Notes under the pieces: generated by a model
What the model was told of the DNA's origin: nothing
Seen by the model: the letters and a program-made list of their open reading frames with translations, nothing else
The model's database searches: none
Assembly (NCBI RefSeq): GCF_024519455.1
Contig: NZ_JALJRY010000010.1
Coordinates: forward strand, 124,001 to 188,000
DNA length: 64,000 nt
Reading direction: 5' to 3'
Source: Streptomyces sp. STR69
Lineage (GTDB): Bacteria > Actinomycetota > Actinomycetes > Streptomycetales > Streptomycetaceae
Shown: positions 39,831 to 48,267 of the stretch, piece after piece
How the letters are laid out: each line of letters starts with the position of its first letter
Numbering within the stretch: position 1 is the stretch's first letter
Position numbers and translations under genes: made by a program

Positions 39831-40655
39831 TCAGCCGAAGCGGCCCGCCACATAGTCCGCCGTCCGCTCGTCCTGGGGGGAGCCGAAGACGTCGTCGGTG
39901 GCGCCGGCCTCCACGATCCCGCCGGGGGTGCCCTGTTCGGCGAGGAAGAACGCGCACTGCTGGGAGACGCGGGCGGCCTGCTGCATGTTGTGCGTGACGA
40001 TCACCACGGTGACCTGCCCGGCCAGTTCGTGGATGGTCTCCTCGACCCGGCGGGTGGAGGTCGGGTCGAGCGCCGAGCACGGCTCGTCCATGAGCAGCAC
40101 CCGGGGGCGTACGGCGAGCGCGCGGGCGATGCACAGCCGCTGCTGCTGGCCGCCGGACAGTGCGCCGCCGGGCTGCCGCAGCCGGTCGCGCACCTCCTTC
40201 CACAGGCCCGCGCGGGTCAGCGACTCCTCGACCAGCCCGTCCTTCTCGCGACGGCCGACCCGCGTCCCGGTCAGGCGCAGACCGGCCACCACGTTGTCGT
40301 AGATCGACATCGCGGGGAACGGGTTCGGCTTCTGGAAGACCATGCCGATACGGCGGCGGGCGTCCGTCAGCCGCCACGAGGCGTCGTAGATGTCCTCGCC
40401 CTCGAAGAGCACCTCGCCGCCGAAGGCCGCCGACGGGATCAGCTCGTGCATCCGGTTGAGGGTGCGCAGGAACGTCGACTTGCCGCAGCCGGACGGGCCG
40501 ATGAGCGCGCTGACCTGGCCCGCGGGCATGGTCAGCGACACCTGGCCGAGCACCTGGTGGGTGCCGAACCAGGCCGAGACGGCGCGGGCTTCGAGGGTCG
40601 CGGGGGCGGCCGTCGGGTCGACGACGGGGAGGACGGCGGTGTCGGTCACGGTCAT
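39831..40655 (-). CDS. pstB: Phosphate ABC transporter ATP-binding protein
   Basis: A 274-residue ABC ATPase with a PstB-style sequence: Walker A GPSGCGKST, Q-loop FQKPNPFP, signature LSGGQQQR, Walker B VLLMDEPCSALDP and switch His in VIVTHNMQQ. The FQKPNPF stretch is characteristic of PstB. It would energise phosphate import with PstC and PstA at the membrane. It is the last gene of the pst-like block, 16 bp after the sortase-like gene and separated from pstC by five genes. In canonical clusters pstB directly follows pstA, so its position here is unusual. ATG 40655 is the start. Confidence 0.9.
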   Translation of the reverse strand: MTVTDTAVLPVVDPTAAPATLEARAVSAWFGTHQVLGQVSLTMPAGQVSALIGPSGCGKSTFLRTLNRMHELIPSAAFGGEVLFEGEDIYDASWRLTDARRRIGMVFQKPNPFPAMSIYDNVVAGLRLTGTRVGRREKDGLVEESLTRAGLWKEVRDRLRQPGGALSGGQQQRLCIARALAVRPRVLLMDEPCSALDPTSTRRVEETIHELAGQVTVVIVTHNMQQAARVSQQCAFFLAEQGTPGGIVEAGATDDVFGSPQDERTADYVAGRFG

Positions 40656-40671
40656 GTCTGGATCCCTCGGT

Positions 40672-41607
40672 TCACAGCAGGTTCGGCAGCAGTTCGGTGG
40701 TGCGCGTGGCGACCTGGAGGCCCAGGACCGCGACGAGCGGGGCGAAGACGATCCACGTCTGGTGACGGCCCCAGCGGTGCCACGCCCATACGGCCGCTAC
40801 GGCGGCCAGCAGCAGCGCCTGCAACCACATCACCAGGGGCCACGGCACGCCCTCGGGGCGGGCGAGGGGTTCTTCGGAGCCCGGCAGGGTGCCGGAGCGG
40901 ATCACCGCGGCCGGGGTCTGGAAGGCGGTCGAGACCAGGTCGGCGTCGATGCGCAGGACTCCGGAGGGCATGAAGTGCGGGCCGGTGGCGGTGACCAGGA
41001 CCAGTCGTCCCGCGCCCGCCGCGAGCGGCGCGGGTGCCGGGTCGCCGGCCCGGCGGACGTCGGTGACCTGGTACCTCGCCGTGCCCTGGCCGGTGGTCAC
41101 GCTGAACGTGACCCCCGCGCGCAGCTCGGCCAGCCGCCCGAACGGGCCGCCGTAGGCCGCCGCACGGCCCATCAGCACGCTGGTGCCGGACTGTCCGGGC
41201 AGCGGGGTGTCACGGCGGTGGCCCGGGCCGTCGGTCAGGACCGTCGAGTCGGTGCCCTCCAGGACGACCTGGCTCAGGCCCAGGGACGGGACGCGGATCA
41301 GGGCCACCGGGGTGCCGGGCGCGAGGAGCCTGCCCTGCTGGTCGGTCTGGGACACCGGGGCGGTGCCCAGGGCGAGTTGGCCGCGCAGCTCGTCGAACAA
41401 GGCGTGCTGCGCGGAGTGTTCCTGGGCGCCGCTGAACACGAGCAGCTGCGCGGTGATGCCGAGCAGCAGGGCGGCGAGGCTCAACAGACCGCCGCGCGCG
41501 AGGTGACGGACGGCGGTGACGCTCCGCACGTTCCGGACGCTCCGGACGCTCCGGACGAGGGTGTGCGGCGCGGCCGGGGCGGGCCTGACGGGGGTGGCGA
41601 CGGTCAT
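40672..41607 (-). CDS. Sortase-fold membrane protein lacking catalytic Cys and His
   Basis: A 311-residue protein with one N-terminal helix (about 40-60), a central domain and two C-terminal helices (about 255-300). The central domain reads like a class E/D sortase: IRVPSLGLSQVVLEGTDSTV, GPGHRRDTPLPGQSGTSVLM, GPFGRLAELRAGVTFSV. At the active-site positions it differs: the strand that should be AGHR reads MGRAAAYGG (His replaced by Arg) and the catalytic TTC-type strand reads LVTATGPHF (Cys replaced by Ala), while the Arg of VLRIDADLV remains. It is therefore unlikely to be a transpeptidase. A 9-bp tandem repeat (41521-41556) gives VRS units in its N-terminus. It sits between a secreted PBP-like gene and pstB. 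Confidence 0.75.
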   Translation of the reverse strand: MTVATPVRPAPAAPHTLVRSVRSVRNVRSVTAVRHLARGGLLSLAALLLGITAQLLVFSGAQEHSAQHALFDELRGQLALGTAPVSQTDQQGRLLAPGTPVALIRVPSLGLSQVVLEGTDSTVLTDGPGHRRDTPLPGQSGTSVLMGRAAAYGGPFGRLAELRAGVTFSVTTGQGTARYQVTDVRRAGDPAPAPLAAGAGRLVLVTATGPHFMPSGVLRIDADLVSTAFQTPAAVIRSGTLPGSEEPLARPEGVPWPLVMWLQALLLAAVAAVWAWHRWGRHQTWIVFAPLVAVLGLQVATRTTELLPNLL

Positions 41608-41692
41608 GGCGGCCCGCCTCCTTCGCGGTTCGGTCGGTGGCGGCCGGGGAGACGATGCGGTCTCCCCGGCAGCACGGTCAACTGGTCCTGGA

Positions 41693-43687
41693 TCAGGTGG
41701 ACTTGATGGTGAAGTTGGCGCCGGACTTGGTGTTCACCGTCGTCGAGCCCGCGTAGTAGGCGTGCAGGGTGTGCGTACCCCGGCTCAGCCTCGGCAGGGT
41801 GAGGGTCACCTTGCCGCCGCTCAGCGTGCCGGTCGCGATGATCCGGCTGCCCTCGTAGACGCGGACGGTGCCGGTCGGCGTGGTGCCGGTCGCGGTGACC
41901 TTGACGGTGACCTTCGCGCGGGCGGTGTGGCCGATCGAGGCGGGCGCGGTCTTGGAGACCGCCGGGGTCGCCTTGGTGATCTTCAGGGAGACGGTCGCCG
42001 AGGAGGTGTTGAGCTTGGCCGCACCGGCGTAGGAGACGGTCAGGCTGTGCGTGGCGACCTTGAGGTGGTTCGACACGTTGACGGTGACCTTGCCGGAGCT
42101 GTTCAGCGTGCCGGTGCCGACGACCGTCGAGCCGTCCTTCACGGTGACCTTGCCGCTCGGGACCACACCGTGCGTGCCGGTGACGGTGACCGCGACCTTC
42201 GGGGTCACGCCGTACGCGGTGGTGGCGGTGGCCGCCTTGGTGGTGCTCGCGTACTTGACCGCGCCGGTCCAACTGGCCGCGGTGCCGGCGCCGTTGACGT
42301 TGTTGGCGGTGACCGTGGCGGTGTAGGTGCCGGTGGCGAGACCGGTGAAGGAGTACGACGTGGTGGAGGCCGCGACGTCCTTGGTGGCGACGAGGCCGCC
42401 GTCCGCGTCGGTCAGCGTGATCCGGTAGTCGGTGACCGGCATGGCCGGGACGATGCTGTTCGGGGTCCAGCTGAGCTTGAGGCTCGCGTCGCCGAGCGTG
42501 GACTTCAGGGTGGGCGCGTTCGGCACCGAGTGGTCGAAGGAGCTGGACTCCTCCAGGCCGCCGAGCTTGGCGTGCTTGGCGACGGAGACGGAGCCGTTGT
42601 AGGACTCGTTGACGAAGCCGAACTTGGCGATGACCGACTCGGCGGCGTCCGACGCCAGCTGCGCGGTGTGGCTGCCGCTGGTGACGAAGACGTCGTACAG
42701 GTCCTTGTCGTAGAAGATGCTGGTCGGGTCGATCGCCCGGCTCGGCACGACGTTGTAGACGTCACGGCCGAACGTCGCGTTCTCGTAGTAGGCGTTGACC
42801 GGGGCCAGCTTGCCGTTCACCGTGGTGACCGGGCTGGTGGCACCGTCGTCGCCGGGCAGCTGCACGGAGGCCAGGTGACCGCCGGCGGCTGCCGCCGTCT
42901 TGCTGTAGTCGGGGGAGACGCCGTTGTTCTGGGCGATCCAGGAACCGACGGAGAACGGGACGAGCGCGCCGTCCTCGGTGAGGGCCGCGTTGGCCTGGTT
43001 CTCCTGGACGACGCCGATGCTCACGGGGACGTCGTTGTCGGCCACGCCGATCGCGTTCAGGAAGAACTTGCGGGTGCCGGAGCCGGACTGCGGGATCTTC
43101 GGGTGCACGGTCTGGCCGTTCACCACGGTCAGCGCACCGATGTAGACGTCGTGCAGCTGCTTCACGGTCAGGGTGTCCAGGCCCGAGCCCTTGACCGCGA
43201 CGCCGACCGCGTCACGCGCCATCGGGATGTAGGTGAGCGAGGTGCCGGAGCTGGACGGACCGCCGGAGGAGCGGGCGAAGTCGACCTGGCCCTTGACCGA
43301 GGCACCTGAGGAGTCCAGGTCGCCGGTGAGCGACTCGCTCAGGGCGGTGCGGCCGGCGCCGGAGCCGTTCGGGCGCAGGAAGGTCGTGCCGCCGGTGCGG
43401 GTGGTGATCTTCGTGCCGGTGGCGCCGGTGCCCGGCTCGATCGCGTCGTAGGACGCGATGCCCGCGCCGTTCGTCGACTTCACGCCGGTGGCGGAGTAGC
43501 TGGTGCCGTTGACGGTGTCACCGGCCAGGGCGTTGGTGACGTCCTGGGTTGTGTCCGAGCCGACGCCGACGAGCTGGCGGAAGGTCCCGACGGGGGTGGG
43601 GTCGGCGGACGCCGGGCTCGCCAGAGCCAGCGTGCCGGACACCACGGCGGCGGCGACCATGGCCGCCGAGAGGCGCATTCTGCGCAT
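41693..43687 (-). CDS. Secreted PstS-like protein with FN3 and Ig-like domains
   Basis: A 664-residue exported protein. After a signal peptide (MRRMRLSAAMVAAAVVSG, cleavage near ASADP), residues ~30-370 form a phosphate-binding-protein-like domain (GVGSDTTQDVTNALAG, VKGQVDFARSSGGPSSS, TVKQLHDVYIGALTVVNG). A fibronectin-III-like domain follows (about 385-480) and then two Ig-like repeats (about 490-664: VTVTGTHGVVPSGKVTVKDG and VTVKVTATGTTPTGTVRVYE). No membrane anchor or sortase signal is present. It may be a shed or wall-bound scavenger. ATG 43687 has GGAG upstream; a strong hairpin and 159-bp gap separate it from the preceding gene. Confidence 0.82.
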   Translation of the reverse strand: MRRMRLSAAMVAAAVVSGTLALASPASADPTPVGTFRQLVGVGSDTTQDVTNALAGDTVNGTSYSATGVKSTNGAGIASYDAIEPGTGATGTKITTRTGGTTFLRPNGSGAGRTALSESLTGDLDSSGASVKGQVDFARSSGGPSSSGTSLTYIPMARDAVGVAVKGSGLDTLTVKQLHDVYIGALTVVNGQTVHPKIPQSGSGTRKFFLNAIGVADNDVPVSIGVVQENQANAALTEDGALVPFSVGSWIAQNNGVSPDYSKTAAAAGGHLASVQLPGDDGATSPVTTVNGKLAPVNAYYENATFGRDVYNVVPSRAIDPTSIFYDKDLYDVFVTSGSHTAQLASDAAESVIAKFGFVNESYNGSVSVAKHAKLGGLEESSSFDHSVPNAPTLKSTLGDASLKLSWTPNSIVPAMPVTDYRITLTDADGGLVATKDVAASTTSYSFTGLATGTYTATVTANNVNGAGTAASWTGAVKYASTTKAATATTAYGVTPKVAVTVTGTHGVVPSGKVTVKDGSTVVGTGTLNSSGKVTVNVSNHLKVATHSLTVSYAGAAKLNTSSATVSLKITKATPAVSKTAPASIGHTARAKVTVKVTATGTTPTGTVRVYEGSRIIATGTLSGGKVTLTLPRLSRGTHTLHAYYAGSTTVNTKSGANFTIKST

Positions 43688-43750
43688 TGCGGTTCTCCAG
43701 AAGGTGTGCGAGGTGACGTGACATCGGATGGATCTGGGAGGGTGGTGCGA

Positions 43751-43785
43751 GCCGTCCGCCCCGACTGCCTTTCGGGGCGGACGGC
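43751..43785 (-). terminator. 14-bp-stem hairpin inside the pst-like operon
   Basis: GCCGTCCGCCCCGA (43751-43764) pairs perfectly with TCGGGGCGGACGGC (43772-43785) over a seven-base loop. It lies in the 159-bp gap between the large PBP-like gene (stop 43847) and the PBP/Ig gene (start 43687). No T tract follows. It could be a partial terminator or an mRNA stabiliser separating the first four genes from the last three. Confidence 0.65.
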
Positions 43786-43809
43786 CGTTCATGGGGAGTT
43801 CTCAACTCC

Positions 43810-43905
43810 GTGAGGGGCAGCGCCCCTTCAGGGGCGCGGGGCTGTGTCAATCTGCGGCTCCGCCGCGTGGGCGCGACCAGCCACGACGGGCCCGCAGCCG
43901 ACGAA
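43810..43905. repeat. Streptomyces-type extragenic repeat overlapping a gene end
   Basis: The block reads GTGAGGGGCAGCGCCCCTTC, AGGGGCGCGGGGCTGTGTC, then TGCGGCTCCGCCGCGTGGGC and GCGACCAGCCACGACGGGCC with CGCAGCCG. I recall this succession (CCCCT.AGGGGCGCGGGG, CTGCGGCTCCGCCGC, GCGACCAGCCACGACG) as one of the commonest dispersed intergenic sequences in streptomycete chromosomes. It contains several small palindromes. Here the minus-strand reading of positions 43847-43905 supplies the last codons of the large PBP-like gene. Confidence 0.6.
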
Positions 43906-46564
43906 CTCCCGTCTGCACGGAGCTCATTGACAACCGCCCACCACCAGCGAACGGCGCACCAACCCCGGCCACAGCACCGAGCACCGCACCAACCGGCACC
44001 GCATAGCGCAGCGGACTCGCAGGGTCGGCAGGCGTCGTACCCGCCGCCGTGGTCGCAACGGCCTGACCTCCGCCGTACGACGCCGACGCACTTGGCGAGA
44101 CACTCGCGCCGACGCCACCGGCACCGGCACCCGTACCCGCGCCGCCCGCCGTACCACCGCTGCCACCGGCGGAGCCACCCGCACCGCTGCCCGAGGCGGA
44201 GGTACCCCCGGCGGCCGAGCCGCCCCCACCCGTGGACTTCGGAGCGGTGTAGGCGATGAGCGCGTCGGCCGCCTTGCCGGCCTGGGCACGCAGCTTCACG
44301 GTGAGCGGGGCGTAGCCGTAGGGAAGCCTGCCCGGATCGGCCCCCTGGGTCTGGCCGGCGCCGGAGGCGTACCGCAGCAGCGCCGCGTAGTCCTGGCGGG
44401 CGGCCTTGCTCACCTTGCCGGGCCGCACCGCCGCGTACACCAGCTCGGTCAGCGGATAGGCGCCCTTCGCCGTGGCGTTCGCCGGGGTGACCTCGGGGAC
44501 GCCGGAGCCGGTGGCGGTCGTCGCCGCCGCGGTCAGGGCGGCCGTGGTCGGGGCCACGTACGTGCCCGCGCTGTTCTTCAGCAGGGCGGTCTGCAGGCCG
44601 TAGCGGGCTGCGGAGGCCGCGTCCGTGATCGTGATGACGAAGCGCGAACCGACGATCTGCGGGCCGGAGTTCTTGTACGCCGGCGGGGTGGCCAGCGGGT
44701 CCCAGGTGGACTTCCACAGGGTGTCCGCGCGGCGGGCGTGCAGGGCGCCGGCGTGCATGTCCTCCACATAGGGGTGGAAGTCGATCATGCACTGCTTGTT
44801 CGTCGCGGGCGCGCCCGAGCCCGGCGGGATCGTGCACCACGGGTCGCTCTTCGGGTAGTCGTCGGTGCTCGACGGGTCGAAGGCGGTGCCGATCGGGTTC
44901 AGGTCCGCGTTGGTGCTGTAGTACGGGTTGACCCGCATCCCGTCGTCGTCGGGGACACCGGCGAGGAACTGCCGGGCGTCCAGGTCGGCGAGGATCCACT
45001 GCCAGATCGCACGGGCGGAGTCGGAGTGGCCGAGCGAGGTCAGCAGGTCGGTGTCGGTGGCGGGGGTCTCGGCGACCGACAGGTAGGCGAACTCCGGGTT
45101 CAGCGCGATGAATTCGGGGTCCGTGGCGAGCCCGGACGGGTTCTTCCGCGCCCAGCCGTACCCCTTGACCGCCGTACCGCTGATGACCGAACCCCAGGTG
45201 GAGCTGCGGTACGACTCGGTGAGCAGCTTGGCGACCAGGCGGGCGTTCAGCTTGATGGACTCGACCTTGGTGCCGTCTAGTTTCTCCTCGGACGGCGGTG
45301 CCCCGGACGAGGATCTGCGTTCGATCGTGAACCCGATGACGGCTCCGGAGAGGACGACCGGCGCGTACGTCGTCGTGTCCGATGGCGCTGTCGTGCCCGT
45401 GTCGGCCCCGAGTCTCCGGGTGGTGAACGCGAGACCCGTCGAACCGTCCGCGATCAGCCGGGACCGGGTGTCGGGTTCGCCGAACTCGGTGTAGCTGTAC
45501 ACCTTGCCGACCGAGCAGAGTTCGGCCTGCCAGCTGGTCATCGCGTCCGCCACCAACTCACTGCCGGTGGTGGGGCGTTCGTCGGCGCCAAGGGGGCAGT
45601 TGGTGCCCACGCTGTTGAAGTCCAGCTTTATCGCGACCCGGTTGTGCCAGTTGGTGGAGGAGACCGGGGAGCCGGCGTTGACCTGGCTCTGGTCCGCGTA
45701 CGGCTTGCCGTCCAGGTCAAGATGACCCTGCGGGACGATCACCAGCCAGCAGGAACGGGGCTTGGTGACGCCGTTGGTGGTGACGGGCACGCCGCAGCCG
45801 AGATGGGGTGCCTCGTTGGCCGTCTGGACCTCGAAGAACTCCTTGCCGGTGCCGTCGGCGCCGGTGCGGGCGAAGTCGACCTCGTTGGTGGTGTTACGGC
45901 TGAAGAACTTGTTGTTCTGGGTGTTGGTGGTGATCGTCGTGCCGTCCACCGACTTGAAGGGGACCTCACCGGGGGCGTTCGGGTTGGCGGCGCCGTACCG
46001 GTTGTCCTGGCCGTAGTTGGTGGGGTCGGCGCTGTAGAAGATCTGCCGGGTGTCGTCCTGGCCGTTGCCCGGCCAGCTGCTCCGGTCGGTGGTCGGGGAG
46101 GCGCCGTACTGGCACTGGGTGCGCGACGGGCCGGGGTTGGCGGGGACCGTGCCGTCGTCGTCGCCCCAGCACTGCATGATCTGCACGTAGTCGGTGTTGA
46201 AGAGGGTGCCCGCGAAGGTGGTGGGTGTGCCGCCCGTCCAACTCACCGTCACCGCCTGGCTGGTGAGGTGGGTCGTCTGGTCGACGGTGAACTTCATGTC
46301 CTTGAACTCGCCGCGGCCGGAGACGGTGACCGCGGAGCTTGCCGCCGCGGCTGTGGCGGGCGGGGCGGACTGTCCTACGGCGAGACCGACGAGGGCGCCG
46401 ATGGCTGCGCCGGCGATGAGGCGGAGCAACAGCCTCGGCTTCGCCTTCGGCCCCGATGTGTTTCCCACCCGCACCGCCCGTGCGGCTTTCGTCGTCGGGT
46501 GCGGGTGGCCCCCGCTCGGCGTGCTCGCCGTCGGCGGGTGCCGGTCTTCGGGTGTCCTCGTCAT
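43847..46564 (-). CDS. Large membrane-anchored PstS-like substrate-binding protein
   Basis: A 905-residue protein with an uncleaved or signal-like helix near residues 45-70, two extracytoplasmic lobes with PBP-like segments (VTVSGRGEFKDMKFTVDQTT, NEVDFARTGADG, PWCTIPPGSGAPATNKQCMI, LPYGYAPLTVKLRAQAGKAA), a Gly/Ser-rich spacer (about 805-870) and a C-terminal helix (PLRYAVPVGAVLGAVAGVG). It probably serves as an auxiliary binding protein held at the membrane. Its ATG (46564) overlaps the stop of the PstS-like gene by four bases. The last residues (RARRGWSRPRGGAAD) come from repeat DNA. Size and domain order are unlike classical 35-kDa PstS. Confidence 0.75.
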   Translation of the reverse strand: MTRTPEDRHPPTASTPSGGHPHPTTKAARAVRVGNTSGPKAKPRLLLRLIAGAAIGALVGLAVGQSAPPATAAAASSAVTVSGRGEFKDMKFTVDQTTHLTSQAVTVSWTGGTPTTFAGTLFNTDYVQIMQCWGDDDGTVPANPGPSRTQCQYGASPTTDRSSWPGNGQDDTRQIFYSADPTNYGQDNRYGAANPNAPGEVPFKSVDGTTITTNTQNNKFFSRNTTNEVDFARTGADGTGKEFFEVQTANEAPHLGCGVPVTTNGVTKPRSCWLVIVPQGHLDLDGKPYADQSQVNAGSPVSSTNWHNRVAIKLDFNSVGTNCPLGADERPTTGSELVADAMTSWQAELCSVGKVYSYTEFGEPDTRSRLIADGSTGLAFTTRRLGADTGTTAPSDTTTYAPVVLSGAVIGFTIERRSSSGAPPSEEKLDGTKVESIKLNARLVAKLLTESYRSSTWGSVISGTAVKGYGWARKNPSGLATDPEFIALNPEFAYLSVAETPATDTDLLTSLGHSDSARAIWQWILADLDARQFLAGVPDDDGMRVNPYYSTNADLNPIGTAFDPSSTDDYPKSDPWCTIPPGSGAPATNKQCMIDFHPYVEDMHAGALHARRADTLWKSTWDPLATPPAYKNSGPQIVGSRFVITITDAASAARYGLQTALLKNSAGTYVAPTTAALTAAATTATGSGVPEVTPANATAKGAYPLTELVYAAVRPGKVSKAARQDYAALLRYASGAGQTQGADPGRLPYGYAPLTVKLRAQAGKAADALIAYTAPKSTGGGGSAAGGTSASGSGAGGSAGGSGGTAGGAGTGAGAGGVGASVSPSASASYGGGQAVATTAAGTTPADPASPLRYAVPVGAVLGAVAGVGAPFAGGGRLSMSSVQTGVRRLRARRGWSRPRGGAAD

Positions 46565-48267
46565 CGCGAACTCCCCTCGTCCTGGCGGTCGTTGGTTCGG
46601 GCCGTGATCAGGCGGGAGGCGATCGACGGGAGCAGGAGGAGGCCCAGGATCAGGACGGCCGCCAGCAGCATCAGGGTCTGGGTGGTGGTCCAGCCGTGTT
46701 CCGTGGAGACCGCGACCGGCTGGGCGAGGGCGACCGTGCCGTCCGCCGCGACTGCCGCCGTGCCGGTGCCTGTGCCGCCGGCACCGGTGCCGGTTCCGCC
46801 GGAGGCCAGGGCCTGGCCGGTGTCCGGGTCCACGGAGGGTTGCGCGGAGGTGCCGCCGCTCGTCGTGTCGCCGGTGGTCGTGCCGGTGGCGGTGCCGCCC
46901 GTGGTGCCGCCGGACGTGCTGGTGCCGCCCGAACTCCCGTTGCCGGTGGACGACTTGGCGCCGCCGCTGCCCGTCGTGCAGGCCGTCGCGCCCTGCTTGT
47001 CGCAGGCCGACGGATACGGCGCGGTCTCCGCGAGCTTGTTGCGGCCGTCGGTGGTGAAGGTCGGGTTGTTGCAGTTCTTGATGTTGATGTTCTGCGTCCG
47101 CACACCCGGGATACGGCGGATCTGGTCGAAGCCCGCCTTCACCAGGTTGATCGGGAGGGGTGAGTAGCCGAGCGAGGGCGCCTGTTGCTGGCCCTGGCAC
47201 ATGAAGTAGTAGGAGAAGGCGCCCAGCGTCTTGCCCTTGTCCTTCGTGAACGTGCCCTGCACCTTCAGCGGCAGGATCATGTACGAGTAGCTGGAGAGTG
47301 GGTAGTTGCGCCGGTCGGTGTCGTTGTAGACGCCGTTGAGCTGCTGGGTGAGGTAGTCGGCCGACGACCTGTTCGTGTTGATCTTCGCCTTGAGGAGCGA
47401 GACGGCGACGTTCTTCGGGGTCGGTTCGGTGTAGTAGCCCGCGTGGTTGAGGACCTTGGCGACCGGATAGTGCGCGTTGAGGGCGTAGGAGTAGTTGACG
47501 TAACCGATCGCGCCCTCGCCGTAGTTCTGGGCGATGTAGCCGGCCACGCCGAGGTCGCCGGACTGGGCGATCATGCCGGAGACGGTCGGGTAGTACGAGG
47601 TCTGCCCGCAGGCGCCCGAGCGGCCGACCTTCGCGCAGTACGCGTTCCACAGCGACTTGTGCTGGGCGGCCATCCACATCGTGAACTGGGCGGTGGAGCC
47701 CGAGCCGTCGGAGCGGACCACCGGCACGATCGTGCGGTGCGGGAGCTGGAGCCCCGGGTTGTCGGCCTTGATCACCGGGTCGTCCCAGGTCTTGATCGCG
47801 CCGGTGAAGATCTTGGTGACGACGGCGCCGGAGAGGCGGAGATTGGTGACCCGCTTGCCGTTGACGGTCAGGTGGTACATGAACACCGTGCCGCCGGCCA
47901 CGATCGGCATGTAGGCGTACGACCCCGAGCCGGGGCGTTCCGCCGCGCTGCCGTCGGTGGGGTGGGTCTGGAACGGGATGTCAGACACCGCGAAGTCGAC
48001 GGTCCCGCTGAGGAATTGGCGCCGTCCGTCGGAGGAACCCGTACCGGCGTAACTGATCCGCATGCCGTACTGGTTGACCGCGCGGCGCCACTCGTCGACG
48101 GCGTTCTCCGCCCAGGTGGAGCCGGCGCCGGCGATGGGGGTGTAGCTGTCGGCGGCGGCCGGTCCGGCGAGTGGCCCTGCCAGTAGGGCGGTGAGGGCGG
48201 TCATGATCGCGGCGAGGGTTCCCAGTGCCCGTAGGCGGCGGAGAGGGGCGGTGAGGTGGCTGGGCAT
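46561..48267 (-). CDS. Membrane-anchored PstS-like phosphate-binding protein
   Basis: A 568-residue protein: signal peptide (AIMTALTALLAGPLAG, cleavage near AAADS), a PstS domain at residues ~40-400 (YTPIAGAGSTWAENAVDEWR, VDFAVSDIPFQTHP, VVRSDGSGSTAQFTMWM), a Gly/Thr/Ser-rich linker (about 430-510) and a C-terminal membrane helix (about 535-553) with a basic tail. SGSGST-type loops are the phosphate-contacting elements of the family. It would deliver phosphate or a similar anion to PstC/PstA. It is the first binding protein of the block. Its ATG overlaps the pstA stop by one base (TGATG). Confidence 0.85.
   Translation of the reverse strand: MPSHLTAPLRRLRALGTLAAIMTALTALLAGPLAGPAAADSYTPIAGAGSTWAENAVDEWRRAVNQYGMRISYAGTGSSDGRRQFLSGTVDFAVSDIPFQTHPTDGSAAERPGSGSYAYMPIVAGGTVFMYHLTVNGKRVTNLRLSGAVVTKIFTGAIKTWDDPVIKADNPGLQLPHRTIVPVVRSDGSGSTAQFTMWMAAQHKSLWNAYCAKVGRSGACGQTSYYPTVSGMIAQSGDLGVAGYIAQNYGEGAIGYVNYSYALNAHYPVAKVLNHAGYYTEPTPKNVAVSLLKAKINTNRSSADYLTQQLNGVYNDTDRRNYPLSSYSYMILPLKVQGTFTKDKGKTLGAFSYYFMCQGQQQAPSLGYSPLPINLVKAGFDQIRRIPGVRTQNINIKNCNNPTFTTDGRNKLAETAPYPSACDKQGATACTTGSGGAKSSTGNGSSGGTSTSGGTTGGTATGTTTGDTTSGGTSAQPSVDPDTGQALASGGTGTGAGGTGTGTAAVAADGTVALAQPVAVSTEHGWTTTQTLMLLAAVLILGLLLLPSIASRLITARTNDRQDEGSSR

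Noticed and set aside
41516..43309. 597-codon plus-strand open frame opposite the sortase-like and PBP/Ig genes
   Set aside because: Same shadow pattern; spans two genes and has no ribosome site.
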